Below are positions 46,111 to 54,726 of a stretch of DNA of 64,000 bases, piece by piece. The position numbers and the translations under genes were made by a program. This DNA comes from Pseudochelatococcus contaminans (GTDB taxonomy: Bacteria > Pseudomonadota > Alphaproteobacteria > Rhizobiales > Beijerinckiaceae). Position 1 is the first letter of the stretch; the number at the start of each line of letters is the position of its first letter. Where the stretch lies: contig NZ_JACICC010000004.1 of NCBI RefSeq assembly GCF_014195635.1, forward strand, positions 372,001-436,000, in the 5' to 3' direction. The notes under the pieces were generated by a model, which had not been told where the DNA came from, did no database searches, and saw nothing but the letters and a program-made list of their open reading frames with translations.

Positions 46111-47259
46111 ATGACAACGGACCCGAACGTCGCGAGCCCGAACGTTTCCTTCGAGGAGACACCAGCCGGACGAACGGCCGTCATCACTGGCGACTGGACC
46201 TCTCCTGATTCCAGCGAAGTCGAGCAGCAGGCAGCGGTGCTGACGCAGGCGCTGAAGCAAGGCCGTAGCGGATGCGCGGCGATCGACATCGGTCGCATCG
46301 GCAAGCTTGACACCGTCGGCGCATGGGTTCTCGACCGCGCGCGCCAGGATGCCGGCGCGGGCGATATACCGTTCGAGAACGCGCGCGACGAGCATCAGCT
46401 TCTGCTTAAAACAGTCTATTACCGCAACATCGAAACCACCGAACCGCCCCGCACGTGGCAGGTCGTGGATTTGTTGGTCAATGTCGGCAAAAGTGTCGTT
46501 GATTTTGGCAAGGAGCTGGCGCACGGCACCAGCTTTCTCGGTGAGGTCGTCGCCGGCATCGCACGGTTGCTGATCAGGCCGTGGCGCTTCCGCCTTCCCG
46601 CCTTCATCAACCAGATCGAGCAAACGACCTTCCGCAGCGTGCCCATCATCGTGCTGATCTCGTTTCTGGTCGGCTGTATCGTGGCGCAGCAGGGTATTTT
46701 TCAGATGCAGCGTTTCGGGGCGGCGATCTTCGTCGTTGACCTGACGGGCATTCTGGTGCTGCGTGAACTTGGCGTGCTGCTGTCCGCTATCATGATCGCC
46801 GGCCGTTCCGGCAGCGCCTTCACCGCCGAGCTTGGCTCAATGAAGATGCAGGAGGAGATCGATGCGCTGCGCGTCATGGGTCTCGATCCGGTTGAAGTCC
46901 TGATTGTGCCAAGAGTGCTGGCGCTGCTCATCGGCCTGCCCATGCTGGCGTTTCTCGCCTCGATGGCCGCGTTGCTGGGCGGCGGCATTGTGGCATGGAT
47001 CTATGGCGGCATCACGCCTGACATTTTCCTCTCGCGCCTCAAGTCGGCGATTGATTTTTCCACCTTCATGGTCGGGATCATCAAAGCGCCGTTCATGGCG
47101 CTGGTCATCGGCGTCATTGCGTCACGCGAGGGTATGGCGGTGGGCGGCTCGGCCGAGTCGCTGGGCCGGCAGGTGACATCGGCGGTCGTGAAGTCCATCT
47201 TCATGGTCATTGTCATGGACGGTCTCTTCGCGATCTTTTTCGCGGCGATCAACTTCTGA
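46111..47259 (+). CDS. mlaE: MlaE family ABC transporter permease with N-terminal STAS-like domain
   Basis: Inner-membrane permease of an Mla-type phospholipid transporter, 382 residues. The first 110 or so residues form a STAS-like domain (GRSGCAAIDIGRIGKLDTVGAWVLDRA), as in the long rhizobial MlaE forms. The permease domain (about 120-382) shows LTGILVLRELGVLLSAIMIAGRSGSAFTAELGSMKMQEEIDALRVMGLDP. Near the end is VIASREGMAVGGSAESLGRQVTSAVVKSIF. It heads an operon with MlaF, MlaD and a lipoprotein, at gaps of 7, 5 and about 39 bp. Together they move lipids between the membranes. Confidence 0.93.
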   Translation: MTTDPNVASPNVSFEETPAGRTAVITGDWTSPDSSEVEQQAAVLTQALKQGRSGCAAIDIGRIGKLDTVGAWVLDRARQDAGAGDIPFENARDEHQLLLKTVYYRNIETTEPPRTWQVVDLLVNVGKSVVDFGKELAHGTSFLGEVVAGIARLLIRPWRFRLPAFINQIEQTTFRSVPIIVLISFLVGCIVAQQGIFQMQRFGAAIFVVDLTGILVLRELGVLLSAIMIAGRSGSAFTAELGSMKMQEEIDALRVMGLDPVEVLIVPRVLALLIGLPMLAFLASMAALLGGGIVAWIYGGITPDIFLSRLKSAIDFSTFMVGIIKAPFMALVIGVIASREGMAVGGSAESLGRQVTSAVVKSIFMVIVMDGLFAIFFAAINF

Positions 47260-47266
47260 GGCATCC

Positions 47267-48130
47267 ATGCAGCAGTCGCCCGAACATACCAGCGCACCCT
47301 CACCGGAGAAAAAGCGCGAGGTCGTCATCAGCGTCCGTAACCTCGAAGTGGGTTTCGGCTCCAAGACGATCATGAAGGGGCTGAATCTCGACATCTACAA
47401 GGGTGAGATTCTGGGCTTCGTCGGCGGCTCGGGCACGGGAAAGTCCGTGCTCACGCGCACCATTCTCGGCCTCGTGCAGAAGCGTGCCGGCACGATTGAG
47501 GCTTTCGGTTACGACATCGACAAGATTCCCGAAACGCAGCACCGTTTGCTGGAGCGGCGCTGGGGCGTGCTGTTTCAGCAGGGTGCGTTGTTCTCTTCCC
47601 TCACGGTGAAGCAGAACGTGCAAATGCCGATGCGGGAATATCTCAAGATGTCGGATCGGTTGCTTGACGAAATCGCCATGATGAAGATCGAAATGGCGGG
47701 CCTCAACCCGGATGCCGCCGACAAGTTTCCCTCTGATCTGTCCGGCGGCATGATCAAGCGCGCAGCGTTGGCGCGGGCGCTGGCGCTCGATCCCGAGATC
47801 GTGTTTCTCGACGAGCCGACCTCTGGTCTCGACCCGATCGGCGCCGCCGACTTCGACGATCTGATCGCCACGTTGCAGAAGACTTTGGGACTGACCGTTT
47901 TCATGGTAACCCATGATCTGGACAGTCTTTACTCGGTGTGCGACCGCATAGCCGCGCTGGGCAACGGCCATATTCTGGCCGAGGGGCCTATCGAGACGAT
48001 GCTGGCGTCGGACGATCCATGGATACGCGCCTACTTCCATGGCAAGCGTGCGCGGGCCGTGGCGGGCGAGCCCATGCGGGCAGGTGAAGAAGAACAGGGT
48101 AAGGCCATGCAGACAGGAACCGAGCGGTAG
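47267..48130 (+). CDS. mlaF: MlaF family ABC transporter ATP-binding protein
   Basis: Cytoplasmic ATPase of the Mla-type transporter, 287 residues. Walker A is GGSGTGKS (53-60), the signature is LSGGMIKRAALARAL and Walker B is IVFLDEPTSGLDP. The MlaF-type segment WGVLFQQGALFSSLTVKQNV is also present. The ATG at 47267 is 7 bp after mlaE; a longer frame overlapping mlaE is rejected. A polar tail of about 25 residues follows the domain. Confidence 0.94.
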   Translation: MQQSPEHTSAPSPEKKREVVISVRNLEVGFGSKTIMKGLNLDIYKGEILGFVGGSGTGKSVLTRTILGLVQKRAGTIEAFGYDIDKIPETQHRLLERRWGVLFQQGALFSSLTVKQNVQMPMREYLKMSDRLLDEIAMMKIEMAGLNPDAADKFPSDLSGGMIKRAALARALALDPEIVFLDEPTSGLDPIGAADFDDLIATLQKTLGLTVFMVTHDLDSLYSVCDRIAALGNGHILAEGPIETMLASDDPWIRAYFHGKRARAVAGEPMRAGEEEQGKAMQTGTER

Positions 48131-48135
48131 ATACG

Positions 48136-49251
48136 ATGGAAACACGTGCCAACTACGCCCTGATCGGCCTGTTCACGCTTGCGGTCATCTTTGCCGGATT
48201 TGTGTTCGTTTACTGGTTCTCCGGAGCCAACACCGCCTCCATGCGGGAAAACTACCGCATCATTTTCACGGGTTCGGTCGCCGGCCTCACGCGCGGATCG
48301 CAGGTTCTCTTCAACGGTATCCCGGTCGGTGACGTCGTCAACGTGCATCTGCTGCCGGACGATCCGCGCCACGTGGTGGCCATCGCCTCCATCGACCGTT
48401 CGACACCGATCAAGCAAGACACCCGCGCCCAGCTCGAATTTCAGGTCGTGACCGGCATCGCCTCCATCCAGCTTTCCGGCGGCGCACCGGATGCGCCGCA
48501 GCTTGAAGCGGCTGCCGGACAGCCGCTGCCGACCATTTACGGTGAGCGGTCCGATTTCCAGGACATGCTCGACACCATCCAGACGCTGGCCACACGGGCC
48601 ACGGGAATGATGGAAGAGTTGCAGCAGCTTGTGCACCAATCGCGCGATCCCATCGTCAACACCATTCGCAATGTCGAGAAGTTTTCCGAAGCGCTGGGCC
48701 AGAACTCCGACAAGATCGGCTCATTGCTGGCCAATTCCGGCGAGTTGGCCTCCAGCCTGACCGAGCTGACCGGCAATGTGGATTCGCTGGTGAGGGCTGT
48801 CAGCCCTGAGCGGGTCGACAAGATCGTGTCCAATGTCGACAACTTCACCGGCACGCTGGGCGATTCCAGCGACGAGGTGCGGCAAATCCTCGCCAACACA
48901 GCGGAGCTGACGAACAAGCTGCGCGTGGCCGCCGATGGCGTCGGCGGTGTGCTGGACCAGATGAAGAACTTCCTGTCGTCCAGCAACGGCGAGAGCGCTT
49001 TCGAGCAGGTTGCGCGTGCGGCCGAGTCCATCCGCGTGCTGGCCGACAATCTGGACCAGCGCACGGCCCAGATTACTGCCGGCATCAACAGCTTCGCCGG
49101 GCCGGGCCTGCGTGAATATCAGGCACTGGCGCTGCAAGGCCAGAAGGCACTGGCGCAGCTGACGCGGCTGCTTCAGGATGTGCAGCGCAACCCGCAGCAG
49201 TTCCTGTTCGGCAACCGTCCTCCGCTGCCGCAATATCAGGGACAGCGCTGA
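48136..49251 (+). CDS. mlaD: MlaD (MCE domain) family protein
   Basis: Periplasmic lipid-binding component, 371 residues. One N-terminal membrane span lies at about 9-28. The MCE domain (about 38-115) reads NYRIIFTGSVAGLTRGSQVLFNGIPVGDV and FQVVTGIASIQLSGG. A long amphipathic helical region (about 130-350) with repeated ANSGEL, ANTAEL and SNVDNF segments follows, as in MCE proteins that build extended assemblies. It is cotranscribed with mlaE and mlaF. Confidence 0.93.
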   Translation: METRANYALIGLFTLAVIFAGFVFVYWFSGANTASMRENYRIIFTGSVAGLTRGSQVLFNGIPVGDVVNVHLLPDDPRHVVAIASIDRSTPIKQDTRAQLEFQVVTGIASIQLSGGAPDAPQLEAAAGQPLPTIYGERSDFQDMLDTIQTLATRATGMMEELQQLVHQSRDPIVNTIRNVEKFSEALGQNSDKIGSLLANSGELASSLTELTGNVDSLVRAVSPERVDKIVSNVDNFTGTLGDSSDEVRQILANTAELTNKLRVAADGVGGVLDQMKNFLSSSNGESAFEQVARAAESIRVLADNLDQRTAQITAGINSFAGPGLREYQALALQGQKALAQLTRLLQDVQRNPQQFLFGNRPPLPQYQGQR

Positions 49252-49290
49252 CACATGTCACACCATCGCCACCCAACGGGAGAGAGCGCT

Positions 49291-49884
49291 TTGATCGCCA
49301 CACCACGTTCGCCCGCGCGCTTGCTGATATTGGCGCCCGCGATGCTGGCTCTTGTCGCGCTCTCAGGCTGCGGCACGCGGCCGGTGACAACCTTCGACCT
49401 GACCTCGCGCACCAGTGCACAGACACCGGCACAGCGCGCCGGCGAAGCGTTGACCATCGTTGAGCCGGTCGCCCTGCAAAGCCTAGACGGCACCACGCTT
49501 GTCGTGCGCGGACAGGCCGGCGAGCTGACCATGATCAGCAACGCCCAGTGGGCCGACAGGCTTCCCCGGCTGGTGCAAACACGGATCGTGCGGGCGCTTG
49601 AAGATTCAGGCCGGCTTGGCCGCATCGCTCGCCCGGGCGATGGCATCGTCACCGCGCGCCAGCTCAACACTGAACTGCGCCAGTTCAACGTGGACAGCGC
49701 CTCCGGGATGGCAGTCGTCGAAATCTCTGCCCGCGTGGTGGATAGCCTGACCGGCAGGGTCGTGCGGGCGCGGATATTCACTGCCCGCGTTCCGGTCAGC
49801 GGCGGCGTCAACGGCGCCACCGCCGCGGTTGCGCTCGACGCCGCTCTGGCCGAAGTGCTCACCGATCTCGTGAACTGGGCGTAA
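49291..49884 (+). CDS. ABC-type transport auxiliary lipoprotein
   Basis: A 197-residue lipoprotein of the PqiC/ABC_trans_aux type, the fourth component of this Mla-like operon. The TTG at 49291 has a strong GGGAGAGAG 5 bases upstream. It starts the signal peptide, and the lipobox LSGC places the lipidated Cys at residue 27. An ATG at 49255 would add 12 residues without a ribosome site. The mature domain shows ADRLPRLVQTRIVRALEDSGRLGRIARP. It probably sits in the outer membrane and contacts MlaD. Confidence 0.88.
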   Translation: MIATPRSPARLLILAPAMLALVALSGCGTRPVTTFDLTSRTSAQTPAQRAGEALTIVEPVALQSLDGTTLVVRGQAGELTMISNAQWADRLPRLVQTRIVRALEDSGRLGRIARPGDGIVTARQLNTELRQFNVDSASGMAVVEISARVVDSLTGRVVRARIFTARVPVSGGVNGATAAVALDAALAEVLTDLVNWA

Positions 49885-49972
49885 TCAGCACCAAACCAGC
49901 AGCGCGGCGCTTTGACAACGCCGCCTGTCATGCCCATCTGAATGAAGATGAAACTTTCAGGGAGCATGATTC

Positions 49973-50395
49973 ATGACACGCCCCGTGCCCGGCATCTGCG
50001 GTGTTCTGACGCCCGATCAATATGCCGTTTTACGTGAACACGGCACCGAACGCCCGTTTTCCAGCGCGCTCAACGATGAGAAACGCACCGGACATTTTGC
50101 CTGCGCGGATTGCGGCACGGTGCTGTTCGAGTCGTCAACGAAATACGAAAGCGGCTCCGGCTGGCCCAGCTTCTGGGACATCGTTCCGGGCGCTGTTGGC
50201 GTGCAGGAGGATGACTCGCACGGCATGCGGCGGATTGAGGTGCATTGCAACACCTGTCAGGGCCACCTCGGCCATGTGTTTCCTGATGGCCCGCCCCCCA
50301 CGGGGCTGCGCTACTGCATCAACGGACTGGCGTTGAATTTCGTGCCGCAGGGGCTGGACGGCGCGAGCGATCCCGGATCTGCCGCAGACCGTTAA
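49973..50395 (+). CDS. msrB: peptide-methionine (R)-S-oxide reductase
   Basis: Reduces methionine-R-sulfoxide in proteins, 140 residues. The zinc site is formed by C44-x2-C47 (CADCG) and C92-x2-C95 (CNTCQG). The catalytic cysteine is C115 in [15 protein letters not shown]. Other family marks are GSGWPSFWD and [12 protein letters not shown]. The last 77 bp overlap the 3' end of the opposite-strand DUF1284 gene. Confidence 0.96.
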   Translation: MTRPVPGICGVLTPDQYAVLREHGTERPFSSALNDEKRTGHFACADCGTVLFESSTKYESGSGWPSFWDIVPGAVGVQEDDSHGMRRIEVHCNTCQGHLGHVFPDGPPPTGLRYCINGLALNFVPQGLDGASDPGSAADR

Positions 50396-50879
50396 CGCGC
50401 TGTTCGCTGACATCCGCGTGAGTGCGATCCATGTGCGCCGCCTTCATGGCAAGTCGCACCCCCGGATAACCATCTCCGGCAATGGTGGTGCAGAGGGATG
50501 CCCATTCGCATCCCTCGCAGGCGCGGCGCATGTCACCCTCACCGACGGACGCCGCCATAAAGCCGTTGCGCAGATGGGCAACCATCGTCGATGTCAGGCA
50601 GAAACGCCCGCCGACCTGCAATACGGACCCCAGAAACCCACCGACGGCTGCAAGCGCATCCCGGTCGCGTTGCCGGACGGTCTCGGAAGGGCAATGCGCG
50701 CCGCAGTCCGAGACCAACGGCGCGCATATATCATCAGGCCCCTCTACCAGCAGGATGTCCTCGCCCTCGGCAAGCCGACCGGCAATGCGGTCAAAGTTCT
50801 TGCTGAAGGCAGGCGTATATCCTTTGCCGACGTAAGTCAGCATGCACAGCAGATGGTGACCGCGCAGGCGGACGGTCAA
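50319..50879 (-). CDS. DUF1284 domain protein (predicted iron-sulfur protein)
   Basis: A 186-residue protein starting [32 protein letters not shown], the mark of DUF1284. Cys-rich segments [14 protein letters not shown] and [11 protein letters not shown] suggest a metal or Fe-S site. The usual domain ends near residue 142. The last 44 or so residues lie antisense to msrB and look like an added tail. Its TTG start overlaps the bioY stop by three bases, so it is co-translated with the biotin transporter. Function unknown; the pairing hints at biotin-related chemistry. Confidence 0.82.
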   Translation of the reverse strand: MTVRLRGHHLLCMLTYVGKGYTPAFSKNFDRIAGRLAEGEDILLVEGPDDICAPLVSDCGAHCPSETVRQRDRDALAAVGGFLGSVLQVGGRFCLTSTMVAHLRNGFMAASVGEGDMRRACEGCEWASLCTTIAGDGYPGVRLAMKAAHMDRTHADVSEQRVNGLRQIRDRSRRPAPAARNSTPVR

Positions 50880-51472
50880 TTGGCGGCCTTGCGCGCCTGA
50901 ACGCGGACGATACCCGCCAGCACCGTCGCCGACAGACCGGACTTCAGCGCCGCGCCAACGAGGAACGGCACCACACCGGCCAGAATTGCGCGCTCAACGC
51001 CGACAATCGTTGCAAGCCATGCGCCGCCCACCGTGAGGCAAAGCAGATTGGCTGCAAGCGCCGCAGCGAAGGCGAGCCAGGGGCGCTGGCCATTCCAGCC
51101 GCGTTCTGCAAGCCAACCCGTGAGCGCCGCCATGACGGGGAACGTCAGAAGATAGCCAGCCGTGGGCCCGGCAAAGACGATGAAACCCGAGGTGCCATTG
51201 GCGAACACCGGCAGGCCCATCGCGCCTTCCGCCATCCACGCCAGCACGGTAACCGCGCCCAGACGCCAGCCATAAAGTGCGCCGATCAGGGTGACGGCAA
51301 AGGTCTGCATCGTGATCGGCACCGGCAGCATCGGCACGGTGATGTAGGACGACAGGGCCAGCAGGGCCGTGCCGGCAATGACGGCGGCGATGCGCAGCGC
51401 CAGCGTGCGCTCCTGCAACCGCAGCGGGCTGAATGATGGGGCGGAGATCCCTGCCGACAAAGCTCCCGACAT
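50876..51472 (-). CDS. bioY: biotin transporter BioY
   Basis: S-component of the biotin ECF transporter, 198 residues with six hydrophobic spans. Family signatures are [37 protein letters not shown], then [15 protein letters not shown] and [24 protein letters not shown]. The ATG at 51472 has AAAGGAC 7 bases upstream. bioM and bioN are not in the window; solitary BioY proteins can transport biotin alone or use a shared energizer. I saw no clear BioR-type site in its leader. It is translationally coupled to the DUF1284 gene. Confidence 0.93.
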   Translation of the reverse strand: MSGALSAGISAPSFSPLRLQERTLALRIAAVIAGTALLALSSYITVPMLPVPITMQTFAVTLIGALYGWRLGAVTVLAWMAEGAMGLPVFANGTSGFIVFAGPTAGYLLTFPVMAALTGWLAERGWNGQRPWLAFAAALAANLLCLTVGGAWLATIVGVERAILAGVVPFLVGAALKSGLSATVLAGIVRVQARKAAN

Positions 51473-51649
51473 GTTATTGTCCTTTCCTGCGCGCCGCTCC
51501 GGCGCATTATCAACGGCTTTCTCCCTGCGGCTGTTTGGCGGACGGCCGCATATTCGATATTGCCCGCTTATAGCAGCCTTTGCACGCCATTCCATCATCT
51601 TCGCACTCGTTTATGCCCATGCATAACGCCCAGCACCGGGACACGCAGC

Positions 51650-51973
51650 ATGCCGAAAATCGCACTGATCTATGTTGGCGCCGCAGTGGCGGAAATCGCC
51701 GGTTGCTTCGCCTTCTGGGCCTGGCTGCGACTGGGAAAAAGCGTGTGGTGGCTGGTGCCGGGCATGCTGTCGCTCGCGGCATTCGCCTGGCTGCTGACAT
51801 TCGTTGACAGCGAAGCGGCAGGGCGCGCCTACGCAACCTATGGCGGCGTCTACATCGTCAGTTCGCTGGTGTGGCTGTGGGCCGTCGAGGGTATGCGCCC
51901 CGACCGTTGGGATATCACCGGCGCGGTGGTGTGCCTTGCCGGCGCCATCATTATCCTTGCCGGCCCGCGATGA
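51650..51973 (+). CDS. YnfA family membrane protein
   Basis: A 107-residue protein with four hydrophobic spans, full length for the YnfA/UPF0060 family. It shows [32 protein letters not shown] and [31 protein letters not shown]. These are SMR-related inner-membrane proteins, with some reports of drug efflux. The ATG at 51650 is used; upstream codons to 51560 overlap the bioY leader. It is divergent from bioY and convergent with argE. Confidence 0.92.
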   Translation: MPKIALIYVGAAVAEIAGCFAFWAWLRLGKSVWWLVPGMLSLAAFAWLLTFVDSEAAGRAYATYGGVYIVSSLVWLWAVEGMRPDRWDITGAVVCLAGAIIILAGPR

Positions 51974-51998
51974 GGCAGATTACCCCACGGTCAGTTGA

Positions 51999-53180
51999 TC
52001 AGTCCGCTCGCAAGGCGCTTCGCGACAAGTCGGATGCGAGCTGTCGCAGGCAAGCCTCTCCCGCCGCCAGTTCCTCCAGCGTGATATATTCATCGGCCTT
52101 GTGAGCGCGGTCGATGGAGCCCGGGCCGCAGACCACCGTGGGGATACCGGCGTTGGCAAAGTGCCCGGCCTCGGTACCGTAAGCGACTGTCACGGTGCGG
52201 TTTCGGCCGGCGAGCTTGAGCATCAGCGTCCGCGCCAGCGGGTCTGTCGATGGCGCCAGCGCCGGGACGAGCCCGTCCATAACGGTCTCGACCCGATAAC
52301 CGCTGAAGGTACGCCGGAAGCGCGGCAATATGTGTTCGCCCACGAACGCCTCAAGCCGCGCCGGGATTTCGTTGGGGGGAAGGTCAGGCAACCCGCGCAC
52401 CTCCCACAGGACAGAGGCCTCACTTGCCAGAATATTGCGCGCCACACCGCCGTTGATATGCCCGACATGAATCGTGCTGAACGGCGGGTCGAAACGCCCG
52501 GATTCATCGCCGCGCGCTTCGTATTCCAGCGAAAGCCTGTCAAGCTCGGCAGCGATCAGCACCGCGCCGTGAACGGCGCTGGCGCCCAGCCCCGGATTAG
52601 ACGAGTGCGCCGATGCACCCGACACCGTCGTCGTATACATCGCGATGCTTTTATGCGCATCGGCCACCTCAAGCCCGGTCGGCTCACCAACAATAACTGC
52701 GACAGGCAGCGGCAGGTCGTGGCCGAAGCGGCGAATGCCATCGACCACACCAAGACAGGACACTTCCTCGTCGTAGGAGAAAAACAGGTGGATCGGCGTT
52801 TTAAGCCCTGCCGCGACAAAATCCGGCACAGCAGCAAGCACCAGCGCGCAAAATCCCTTCATGTCGACCGCGCCCCGGCCATAGGCGCGCCCGTCCCGCA
52901 CCGTCAGCCGGAACGGATCGCTGCTCCATGGCTGCCCCTCGACCGGCACCACATCGGTATGGCCGGAGAGCACCACCCCACCCCTGTCCGCCAGGCCGAT
53001 GGTGGCGAACAGCGCCGCCTTCCGGCCCGTCTCATCGGGAATGCGCACGCTCGCCACGCCCCAGCCAGCGAGGTATTCCGCGATGAAATCGATGAGGTCG
53101 AGGTTCGACTCCGAGCTGATGGTATTGAAACCCACAAGCCGTGCCAGAAGCTCAAGGGAACTGAGACGCTGACCGCTCAT
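51999..53180 (-). CDS. argE: acetylornithine deacetylase
   Basis: Removes the acetyl group from N-acetylornithine in arginine synthesis; cytoplasmic M20 metallopeptidase-fold enzyme of 393 residues. Metal-site motifs are LSGHTDVVPVEGQPW, GRGAVDMKGFCAL, and SYDEEVSCLG with the catalytic Glu. VGEPTGLEVADAHKS, GGVARNILASEASVLWEVRGLP and YGTEAGHFANAGIPTVVCGPGSI follow. The ATG at 53180 has GGAGTGA upstream; a longer frame to 53327 is not needed. Confidence 0.92.
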   Translation of the reverse strand: MSGQRLSSLELLARLVGFNTISSESNLDLIDFIAEYLAGWGVASVRIPDETGRKAALFATIGLADRGGVVLSGHTDVVPVEGQPWSSDPFRLTVRDGRAYGRGAVDMKGFCALVLAAVPDFVAAGLKTPIHLFFSYDEEVSCLGVVDGIRRFGHDLPLPVAVIVGEPTGLEVADAHKSIAMYTTTVSGASAHSSNPGLGASAVHGAVLIAAELDRLSLEYEARGDESGRFDPPFSTIHVGHINGGVARNILASEASVLWEVRGLPDLPPNEIPARLEAFVGEHILPRFRRTFSGYRVETVMDGLVPALAPSTDPLARTLMLKLAGRNRTVTVAYGTEAGHFANAGIPTVVCGPGSIDRAHKADEYITLEELAAGEACLRQLASDLSRSALRAD

Positions 53181-53446
53181 GGTCACTCCGATCAGGTTTT
53201 GACGCCGCCGGCCGCACCGGGCCGGCTCATATGAACTGCGAGAAGCTTGAATTCCAGCAAACTTGCGGCGATACGGCCTATCGCCGCCGCCAAGGCCATG
53301 ATAGGCCGCGTGACTGACGGAATCCACATGCAGGACACAACAATGTATGGTGTGTCAGGCACATATCCAGACGGTTCATCCCGGTGGCCCGTGCGGCGCC
53401 GCCGTTTCGGGATTTTCCGGCTTTCGAGGCAGTCCAGAGGCAGTTC

Positions 53447-54574
53447 ATGAGCGCCATCCTCCCCGGTATCCAGTCCGCCGAATCGATCCACGCGCTTGCG
53501 CAGGCCGGCATCGTGACGTTCGCGACCCCCCCTGTCGCAGGACAGGTGCAACCGGCCAGCCTCGATCTGCGCCTCGGCCGGCGCGCGTGGCGTGTGCGCG
53601 CCAGCTTCCTGCCGGGGCAGAACGCTGACGTCGCCAGCCGCCTGAACACACTTGCCCTCCATGAGATCGACCTCACCCGTGGCGCGGTGTTCGAATCGGG
53701 ATGCGTCTATATCGCCGAGTTGCAGGAAAGCGTCGCCCTACCGCAAGGGCTGTCCGCCTCGTGCAACCCAAAAAGCTCGACAGGCCGCCTCGATGTTTTC
53801 ACCCGCGTCATTACCGACCGCTCCCGTGAGTTCGACGCGGTCGAGGCCGGATACCGCGGAGCGCTCTATGCCGAGATATCGCCGCGCACCTTCCCGGTTC
53901 TCGTGCGCACCGGCTCCCGGTTGTCGCAAATCCGTTTCCGTGCGGGTGCAAGCCGCCTCAGCGATACGGAACTGGCCGTCCTGCACCAGGCTGAGCAGGT
54001 CGTTGTCGGCGGCGGCATATCCATTCAGGGCGGCGTTGCCGTCAGTGTGGATCTGGCAGGGTTCGACGGCGGTGGCGGCCAGCGGCTTGTCGGCTATCGC
54101 GCCAAGCGTCATACCGGATTGGTCGACGTGGACCGTGTCGATGCCTATGCAGTGTCCGACTTTTGGGAGCCGCTGGCAGCGGACGGGCGCGGGCAGCTCA
54201 TCCTCGATCCCGGTCAGTTCTACATCCTCGCGTCGAAAGAGGCTGTTCATGTGCCGCCGGATTTCGCCGCCGAAATGGTGCCCTTCGACCCGCTGGTGGG
54301 CGAATTCCGCGTGCATTACGCTGGCTTCTTCGATCCCGGATTCGGTCACGCCGCAGCCGGAGGCGCTGGCGCGCGGGCTGTGCTGGAAGTGCGCTCACGC
54401 GATGTGCCCTTCCTCATCGAAGATGGGCAAATCGTCGGCCGGCTCGTCTATGAGCGCATGGCACAGCGCCCGCACACGCTTTATGGCGCGGACGCCGGCT
54501 CCAATTATCAGGCGCAGGGGCTGAAGCTTTCCAAGCATTTCCACAGCGTTACTTTGCCGGCAGCAGCCATATAA
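53447..54574 (+). CDS. dcd: 2'-deoxycytidine 5'-triphosphate deaminase, double-length form
   Basis: Deaminates dCTP to dUTP for thymidylate synthesis. At 375 residues it is about twice the length of the E. coli enzyme and corresponds to the tandem-fold form of alphaproteobacteria. Seen motifs include QPASLDLRLGRRAWRVRASFLPG, SASCNPKSSTGRLDVFTRVITD, and GYRGALYAEISPRTFPVLVRTGSRLSQIRF in the first half. The second half has FYILASKEAVHVPPDFAAEMVPFDPLVGEFRVHYAGFFDPGFG and a C-terminal YQAQGLKLSKHF. The ATG at 53447 is chosen. It is divergent from argE. Confidence 0.9.
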   Translation: MSAILPGIQSAESIHALAQAGIVTFATPPVAGQVQPASLDLRLGRRAWRVRASFLPGQNADVASRLNTLALHEIDLTRGAVFESGCVYIAELQESVALPQGLSASCNPKSSTGRLDVFTRVITDRSREFDAVEAGYRGALYAEISPRTFPVLVRTGSRLSQIRFRAGASRLSDTELAVLHQAEQVVVGGGISIQGGVAVSVDLAGFDGGGGQRLVGYRAKRHTGLVDVDRVDAYAVSDFWEPLAADGRGQLILDPGQFYILASKEAVHVPPDFAAEMVPFDPLVGEFRVHYAGFFDPGFGHAAAGGAGARAVLEVRSRDVPFLIEDGQIVGRLVYERMAQRPHTLYGADAGSNYQAQGLKLSKHFHSVTLPAAAI

Positions 54575-54626
54575 TACAGATAATTTTCGTTGATTTGGAT
54601 ATTTATCCGATTTTGAACGATAAAAG

Positions 54627-54656
54627 TTGACTGGCCTGCCATACGGTGTGAATTAT
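54627..54656 (+). promoter_or_regulatory. putative promoter of the sulfate-binding protein gene
   Basis: TTGACT (54627-54632) and AATTAT (54651-54656) with an 18-base spacer, 70 bp upstream of the start codon, in an AT-rich leader. Matched by eye to the sigma-70 consensus. Confidence 0.5.
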
Positions 54657-54726
54657 ATTCGGACTGGCCGATATCGGCTTGGCGAGATGGTCCTGAAGAC
54701 TGTCCCGGCCCGGAAAGGATTTGCAC

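Noticed and set aside
51473-51649. search for a BioR operator or riboswitch upstream of bioY
   Set aside because: I found no convincing TTATxxATAA-type palindrome or structured leader by eye.
52101-53234. 377-codon open frame on the plus strand
   Set aside because: Antisense to argE, which is complete with metal-site motifs. The translation is Arg/Gly/His-rich without a domain.
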